Below, one piece after another: positions 5,132-5,164 of a DNA stretch of 5,164 nt. Positions within the stretch are counted from its first letter, which is position 1, and each line of letters begins with the position of its first letter. The DNA is from Alphaproteobacteria bacterium. GTDB lineage: Bacteria > Pseudomonadota > Alphaproteobacteria > Sphingomonadales > Sphingomonadaceae. The position numbers and the translations under genes were made by a program. The notes below the pieces were generated by a model. That model searched no databases, was not told where the DNA came from, and saw only the letters and a program-made list of their open reading frames with translations. The stretch spans positions 1-5,164 of the forward strand of contig JAQGLH010000171.1 in assembly GCA_028293005.1 (NCBI GenBank), given 5' to 3'.

Positions 5132-5164
5132 CTCCTGGCCGCATCCGACATTTGGCAGAAAACG

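Noticed and set aside
5105..5164. Possible plus-strand gene start at ATG 5105, open for 20 codons to the window edge
   Set aside because: No Shine-Dalgarno precedes it, 20 open codons are uninformative in this composition, and the translation is not recognisable. It would need sequence beyond 5164.

Overview
The window is GC-rich, with a strong preference for G or C at third codon positions. The protein set fits a proteobacterium, most likely an alphaproteobacterium of sphingomonad type. That placement is a judgement from sequence style and protein resemblance; no marker gene here proves it. There is no RNA gene, insertion sequence, CRISPR array or phage gene. The region reads as ordinary chromosomal metabolic DNA.

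Layout from left to right. (1) Bases 1-18 hold the first six codons of a minus-strand gene that leaves the window; a textbook Shine-Dalgarno marks its start. (2) Bases 19-234 are non-coding with three inverted repeats, one of them a candidate terminator for the next gene. (3) Minus strand, about 235-1446: a two-domain protein, a dienelactone-hydrolase-family alpha/beta hydrolase joined to an NTF2/SnoaL-like domain. (4) Bases 1453-1679 are a divergent intergenic region. (5) Plus strand, 1680-2822: a PLP-dependent class I/II aminotransferase. (6) Plus strand, 2912-3601: a divergent short-chain dehydrogenase whose usual catalytic tyrosine is phenylalanine. (7) Plus strand, 3608-3994: a small YbaN/DUF454-type membrane protein, 6 bases after the dehydrogenase. 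(8) Minus strand, 4001-5011: a luciferase-like flavin-dependent oxidoreductase, convergent with the membrane protein gene. (9) Bases 5012-5164 are its upstream region, with two adjacent dyads.

How the genes relate: the dehydrogenase and membrane protein genes are almost certainly co-transcribed, and the aminotransferase may share that transcript across an 88-base gap. The two minus-strand genes flank this group and must have their own promoters. A flavin oxidoreductase, a Cys-type ester/lactone hydrolase, an SDR and an aminotransferase could all act on small organic molecules, but nothing in the sequence names a shared substrate and they are not one operon. I did not find a convincing new biological system. 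The points most worth a second look are the SDR with an altered active site, the hydrolase-NTF2 fusion, the dyad that carries the stop codons of both convergent genes, and the dyads upstream of the flavin oxidoreductase.
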